Assembly (NCBI GenBank): GCA_900320815.1
Contig: ONTY01000003.1
Location: 1 to 16,871, forward strand
Length of the DNA stretch: 16,871 bases
Direction of reading: 5' to 3'
DNA from: an uncultured Pseudomonadota bacterium
GTDB lineage: Bacteria > Pseudomonadota > Gammaproteobacteria > Burkholderiales > Burkholderiaceae_C
A program made the position numbers and the translations under genes. The notes under the pieces were generated by a model. The model was not told the DNA's origin. It did not search any database and saw nothing but the letters and a program-made list of their open reading frames with translations. Below are positions 14,296 through 16,871 of this stretch, piece by piece. Within the stretch, counting starts at the first letter, position 1. Every line of letters begins with the position of its first letter.

Positions 14296-16202
14296 ACACA
14301 AATGCAATGGAGAAAGCTCCTGCCTTGGAAATAGAGGGAGAAAATGCGGGAAAAACAGCTCCGCAAAATGATTCCACAACCATCGCAGCAAGCCGTCTGC
14401 GTCCAGATTTTGTCACCATTAAAAATCAGATACGTCTGCCAGACGGGCAGACCAGCATGGCGTGTGGCATCATATTTATGGCGGCAGTACTTTTTTGGCG
14501 CGTCATAAAAGCATGTGGGTATGGGTTTGAACCCACTGATGAGGCATATTACCTCATTAGCATGCAATCTCCCCATCTTTATGATTCTAGTATCACTAAA
14601 TTTGGTGCAGTCTATCACCCTCTTTATGAATTACTTGGAGGAAATATATTTTTCCTGCGAGTGTTTGATACGATTTTAAAATATATTTTGGCATTTCTGC
14701 TGGCTTATCTTGTTTTGGCAGAAAATATTCGCTCTTTAGACAAAAAAGATACTGCATGGGCTGTGATAGCGGGCATTGCGACTGTGTCATGCATGCAAAA
14801 TTTACATGAGCAATCCTGGATGGGAGCCATGCCATCATGGATGAGTGCAACGCCGTCCTATAATTCCCTGAACTTTGAAGCATTGCTTATCTGCATGATA
14901 GGCGTGGTTTTGGCAACTTCCGAAAGTTTTTTCAAAAAATACTTTGGAGCATTTGTGATAGGGCTTGGCTGTACCTTGTGCTTCCTGTCTAAGCCTACAT
15001 CGTCTTTGTTGTTATTCATCTGCTTGTTTTTTTATTTTTTTCTCATATCTAAAGAAAGATTCAAGCTCTTAAGTGTGATTTACATCACATCTGCAGTATT
15101 CATGCTTATAAGCATGTGTATTATCAGTGGAACGCCGTATAAATTTGTTATTGGTTTGATAAATGGGTACTATGATACATTATCACTGCAATCAGGGCAC
15201 AGTTTTATAAAAGGATTGGAGCATTTTATTAATTTGCCGTCAATCACATTGCAAGATGCATTACTGTTCGTATTGGCAGTAAGTTTTATGTTACTTTTGG
15301 CAGTGTGTCAGAAGACAAAAAAAACATCGGCATCGGTGGTAGTTTTTGCATGCGCTGCCAGTTCCTTTTTTCTTATGTCACCAGAAAGGACACAATCAAT
15401 ACAGCAACCAGACTATTTCTATATAACTTTTGCAGGTTTTCTATTATTCGCTGTTTTGTTCGCATCAAAAAAGTGGAAGGAAGGGAGCATCCGTCCACAG
15501 ACAAGCGTTTTGGCGCTGTCATTGTTGCTTTTTGTCATGCCAGCCATATATGTTTTTGGCACGAACACAGGGTACTGGTGGAGCGCCAATAAGGTTCTAG
15601 TTTTTCCTATTATCGGCACAATTGTTGCATTTAAACTTTTGCCGGCCAAACAATTATGGAATTTGGCGTTGTCTTTTATTATGAGTGTGATTTTATTTAT
15701 TACTATACCTATTGCCTACTCGCAATATGCGCCCTATAGACAGGATGCGCCGATATATAAACAAAAAACATTCATGAGGATAGGAGGAGGTCGATTAAAA
15801 CTTGCAGAAGTTACTGCCAGCTATATTGAATATGTGCAGAGTCAGGCGCAACAAGGGGGGGTTGTTTCAGGTATACCGATTATAGATTTGGCAGGCTATG
15901 GCCCGGGAATGCTATATGTGCTTGGCGCTGAAGCGGTAGGAACGCCTTGGATATTGGGAGGATATAGTGGAAGACTGGATACTGCAACGCGGCAGTTACA
16001 ACGGGTGCCACGGGAGAAATTGTTGCGCTCTTGGGTGCTAACGAACCATAATGATGAACAGCGACAGAGCATTCCGGACGAAATTTTTGTCCGCCTGAAT
16101 CTGAATTTTCCAGATGGTTATGAAAAACGTGCTGAATGGTACTGTGGAGAACTGCCTTGCGAATTATATGCTCCAAAAGAAGTTGATCTGGAAAAAAATT
16201 AA
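14292..16202 (+). CDS. Large multi-pass membrane protein, GT-C glycosyltransferase-like
   Basis: This is a 636-residue membrane protein, assigned tentatively. It starts at ATG 14292 with GGGGAGG about six bases upstream. A hydrophilic N-terminus of about 55 residues precedes the first membrane segment (about 57-75), which is followed by GYGFEPTDEAYYLIS. An acidic D-E pair in the first loop after helix 1 is the usual catalytic feature of GT-C enzymes, which move sugars from lipid carriers at the outer face of the inner membrane. Roughly ten further hydrophobic segments follow and a soluble C-terminal region starts near 500 (YKQKTFMRIGGGRLK). The coding sequence is clearly AT-rich compared with genes to the left, a sign of transfer. 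It could also be an uncharacterised polymerase or flippase-like protein. The WbqC-family gene follows on the same strand after 118 bases. Confidence 0.7.
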   Translation: MNTNAMEKAPALEIEGENAGKTAPQNDSTTIAASRLRPDFVTIKNQIRLPDGQTSMACGIIFMAAVLFWRVIKACGYGFEPTDEAYYLISMQSPHLYDSSITKFGAVYHPLYELLGGNIFFLRVFDTILKYILAFLLAYLVLAENIRSLDKKDTAWAVIAGIATVSCMQNLHEQSWMGAMPSWMSATPSYNSLNFEALLICMIGVVLATSESFFKKYFGAFVIGLGCTLCFLSKPTSSLLLFICLFFYFFLISKERFKLLSVIYITSAVFMLISMCIISGTPYKFVIGLINGYYDTLSLQSGHSFIKGLEHFINLPSITLQDALLFVLAVSFMLLLAVCQKTKKTSASVVVFACAASSFFLMSPERTQSIQQPDYFYITFAGFLLFAVLFASKKWKEGSIRPQTSVLALSLLLFVMPAIYVFGTNTGYWWSANKVLVFPIIGTIVAFKLLPAKQLWNLALSFIMSVILFITIPIAYSQYAPYRQDAPIYKQKTFMRIGGGRLKLAEVTASYIEYVQSQAQQGGVVSGIPIIDLAGYGPGMLYVLGAEAVGTPWILGGYSGRLDTATRQLQRVPREKLLRSWVLTNHNDEQRQSIPDEIFVRLNLNFPDGYEKRAEWYCGELPCELYAPKEVDLEKN

Positions 16203-16320
16203 TGGAGAAAACGCATAACTTGCCTGCAGGTGCATCCGTGGTGTTCGAAAGGAGCGCGAGATACAAGGGGCAGATCTTCCTAAGAGGATAGGGTAAAGCA
16301 TATTTTCATATGAGTATAAA

Positions 16321-16871
16321 ATGAAAAAAGTTGCCATCTTGCAATCTAACTATATTCCCTGGAAAGGCTATTTTGACATGATGGCCGCAGTGGATGAATT
16401 TATCTTATATGATGATGTACAGTTTACAAGCAGCGATTGGCGCAACCGTAACAAGATAAAGACGCGCCAAGGAGTCCAATGGCTGACTGTGCCTGTCGTG
16501 AAAGACTTTGGACAGAAAATCAGGGATACGCGCATCAATGGCACGGTCTGGGCGACAAAACACTGGAAAACCATTGCACAGAATTACAGTCGAGCGCCAT
16601 ATTTTTCAGAGGTTGCCGCATTCATCCAGCCCCTGTATTTGGAGCATCAGCATGAACTTGTTTCTGATATGAACAGGGCGTTCCTCGAAATCATCAGGGA
16701 TTACCTTGGGATTACAACAAAAATAAGTTGGTCATGGGATTACCAGTTGATTGAGGGAAAAACTGAGCGCCTTGTTGATTTATGCCATCAGACGGGAGGA
16801 GATGAATACATTTCCGGACCGGCAGCAAAATCATATATTGATGAGAGGCTTTTTGATGAAGCGGGTATAAA
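16321..16871 (+). CDS. WbqC-family protein (3' partial)
   Basis: The frame is open from ATG 16321 to the right edge (183 codons). The start reads [20 protein letters not shown], then [22 protein letters not shown] and QWLTVPVV, the conserved opening of the WbqC-like family. These proteins are found in O-antigen and other surface polysaccharide loci; their exact reaction is poorly established, with a role linked to amino-sugar modification often suggested. The conserved block [11 protein letters not shown] and [16 protein letters not shown] follows near the edge. The ribosome site is weak (GAG at 16312-16314). The composition is moderately AT-rich like its neighbour, which supports a shared polysaccharide locus continuing past the window. 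Confidence 0.88.
   Translation, partial: MKKVAILQSNYIPWKGYFDMMAAVDEFILYDDVQFTSSDWRNRNKIKTRQGVQWLTVPVVKDFGQKIRDTRINGTVWATKHWKTIAQNYSRAPYFSEVAAFIQPLYLEHQHELVSDMNRAFLEIIRDYLGITTKISWSWDYQLIEGKTERLVDLCHQTGGDEYISGPAAKSYIDERLFDEAGI

Noticed and set aside
16203..16320. A CCTGCAGG palindrome between the GT-C-like gene and the WbqC gene as another repeat copy
   Set aside because: It lacks the AT-rich loop and both outer arms of the hairpin family.

Overview
The window looks like a chromosome segment of a betaproteobacterium, most likely Burkholderiales. Most genes are GC-rich. The divergent pair of units exbB-exbD-lpxK and xseA-sodB is an arrangement I remember from Burkholderiales genomes (recall, not a search). 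No rRNA, tRNA, CRISPR array, insertion sequence or transposase is visible.

Layout. Bases 1-920 hold the C-terminal ATPase half of an ABC exporter (+). Bases 1102-6129 (-) hold a Type III-like restriction-modification pair, mod then res, joined by an ATGA overlap; mod is broken by a frameshift and has an AT-rich central segment. Bases 6350-8460 (-) hold exbB, exbD and lpxK. Bases 8694-10622 (+) hold xseA and sodB, ending at a strong two-way terminator. Bases 10695-11795 (-) encode an EamA-type transporter with an uncertain start. A gene-poor stretch of about 360 bases follows. Bases 12157-14059 (-) hold a fused double-ATPase peptide importer subunit (YejF-like) and a small membrane protein. 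From about 14290 to the end (+) the base composition drops to AT-rich: a large GT-C-like membrane protein and the start of a WbqC-family gene suggest a transferred surface-polysaccharide locus.

How the parts work together. ExbB/ExbD would couple the proton gradient to outer-membrane uptake, while LpxK makes lipid A in the same envelope. XseA trims single-stranded DNA and SodB removes superoxide. The restriction pair would normally defend against foreign DNA, but as read here the methyltransferase is not intact.

The main structure not explained by genes is a family of short hairpin repeats of about 60 bp. I find six copies, at about 864, 995, 6257, 11623, 11791 and 12007. Each has a GC-rich stem around a 6-7 base AT-rich loop, and ATACTC-like and GTGATAC-like arms. 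One copy forms the end of the ABC transporter reading frame and another lies in the apparent N-terminus of the EamA gene. The restriction cassette is bracketed on both sides by one copy of this repeat plus a second, different repeat beginning GTAGGGGC.
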